From Acidobacteria bacterium AH-259-L09 (GTDB taxonomy: Bacteria > Acidobacteriota > UBA6911 > RPQK01), in assembly GCA_027717875.1 (NCBI GenBank), contig JALLOL010000012.1, positions 1-23,436 of the forward strand: DNA of 23,436 nt, given 5' to 3'. This document shows, piece after piece, positions 23,053-23,436 of this stretch. Both the position numbers and the translations under genes were made by a program. The notes beneath the pieces were generated by a model. It was not told where the DNA came from, did no database searches, and saw nothing but the letters and a program-made list of their open reading frames with translations. Position 1 is the stretch's first letter. Each line of letters opens with the position of its first letter.

Positions 23053-23412
23053 ATGGACAGGCCGTATTTGGACACCTCGGCTCTGGCCAAGTGGTACCTC
23101 AACGAACCGTTTTCGGACGCGGTGGAGAATTTCCTGCTCTCACTGCCCTATGCCTGGATCAGCTCTCTCACGCTACTCGAACTGCGTTGCCTACTGGCGC
23201 GACGCAGACGCTCGAGAGAGATCACGGCTGAGATGGAAGGACAGATCATGGCCATCGCCGACCACGACGTCACACAGGGGCATTTGCGGCTCGTTCTATT
23301 GCAGGAGAGAGACGTCGTAACAGCCGCCGTAATTGTGTCCAGTTTGCCCGGCCAACCCTTGCGAACTCTAGACGCCCCTTCGAACCCAGGAGCCGAATCG
23401 TTTTTTGAATGA
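23053..23412 (+). CDS. VapC-type PIN toxin, C-terminally shortened
   Basis: A 119-residue PIN protein. Asp7 in MDRPYLDTSALAKWYLNE, Glu43 in SLTLLELRCLLARR and Asp107 in PLRTLDA are in place. Directly after LRTLDA the expected L-H-L-A helix and the final acidic strand (usually about 25-30 residues more) are replaced by PSNPGAESFFE and a stop. I could not restore similarity in another frame, so this is a truncation rather than a simple frameshift. Activity is doubtful. It forms an operon with the Phd-like gene. Confidence 0.75.
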   Translation: MDRPYLDTSALAKWYLNEPFSDAVENFLLSLPYAWISSLTLLELRCLLARRRRSREITAEMEGQIMAIADHDVTQGHLRLVLLQERDVVTAAVIVSSLPGQPLRTLDAPSNPGAESFFE

Positions 23413-23436
23413 CTGCCATGGCACCACCCTATGTCA

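Noticed and set aside
1..23436. CRISPR arrays, tRNA or rRNA genes
   Set aside because: No regularly spaced repeats and no tRNA- or rRNA-like sequence were recognised on reading both strands.

Overview
The window is bacterial accessory DNA. It has gene-dense two-gene modules, Shine-Dalgarno sites, an IS66-type transposase and secreted proteins with Sec signal peptides. I cannot name the species. The mix (many toxin-antitoxin pairs, DUF2283/DUF4258 pairs, a giant gingipain-like exoprotein, integron-type attC sites, REP-like palindromes) fits an environmental, probably uncultured lineage with moderately high GC. No rRNA, tRNA or CRISPR array was seen.

Layout. (1) 212-846: a RelE/ParE-Phd toxin-antitoxin pair on the minus strand. 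(2) 1027-2250: a decayed locus made of a DUF2283 fragment, a conserved leader, a frameshifted S26B signal-peptidase-like gene and the start of a secreted protein. (3) About 2500-8534: a cluster of integron-type attC sites without a visible integron integrase (CALIN-like). Its cassettes carry an alpha/beta hydrolase, a DUF4258-like/DUF2283 pair, a secreted seven-repeat FG-GAP propeller, a VapBC pair, an HEPN gene with an unknown partner, and a PIN gene with a small partner. A 271-bp MITE with a 5-bp target duplication splits the HEPN gene. (4) 8532-10300: a DruA-like (DUF4338) fragment and a broken IS66-family transposase. (5) 10453-10907: a second DUF4258/DUF2283 pair. (6) 11206-21846: an S26B-like peptidase gene followed at once by a 3314-residue secreted protein with DUF2341/LamG modules, a peptidase C25 (gingipain-type) domain with a His/Cys dyad, a DUF11 domain and C-terminal beta repeats. 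(7) 21996-23412: two antitoxin/PIN pairs whose toxins are both 3'-truncated.

How it fits together. Regions 2 and 6 are paralogous copies of one locus: DUF2283 on the minus strand, a conserved leader, S26B, then a large exoprotein. In the older copy the S26B gene has a 2-nt frameshift. Its exoprotein survives only as a signal peptide plus about 50 residues at 1982-2240, and what looks like the last 19 codons of a giant-protein paralog lies at 5412-5471. The cassette array sits between these remnants. The most notable points are the paired S26B/giant-protease locus, the attC cluster with stop codons inside its recombination boxes, the MITE whose clean removal restores the HEPN reading frame, and a recurring pattern in which toxins are broken while antitoxins stay open.
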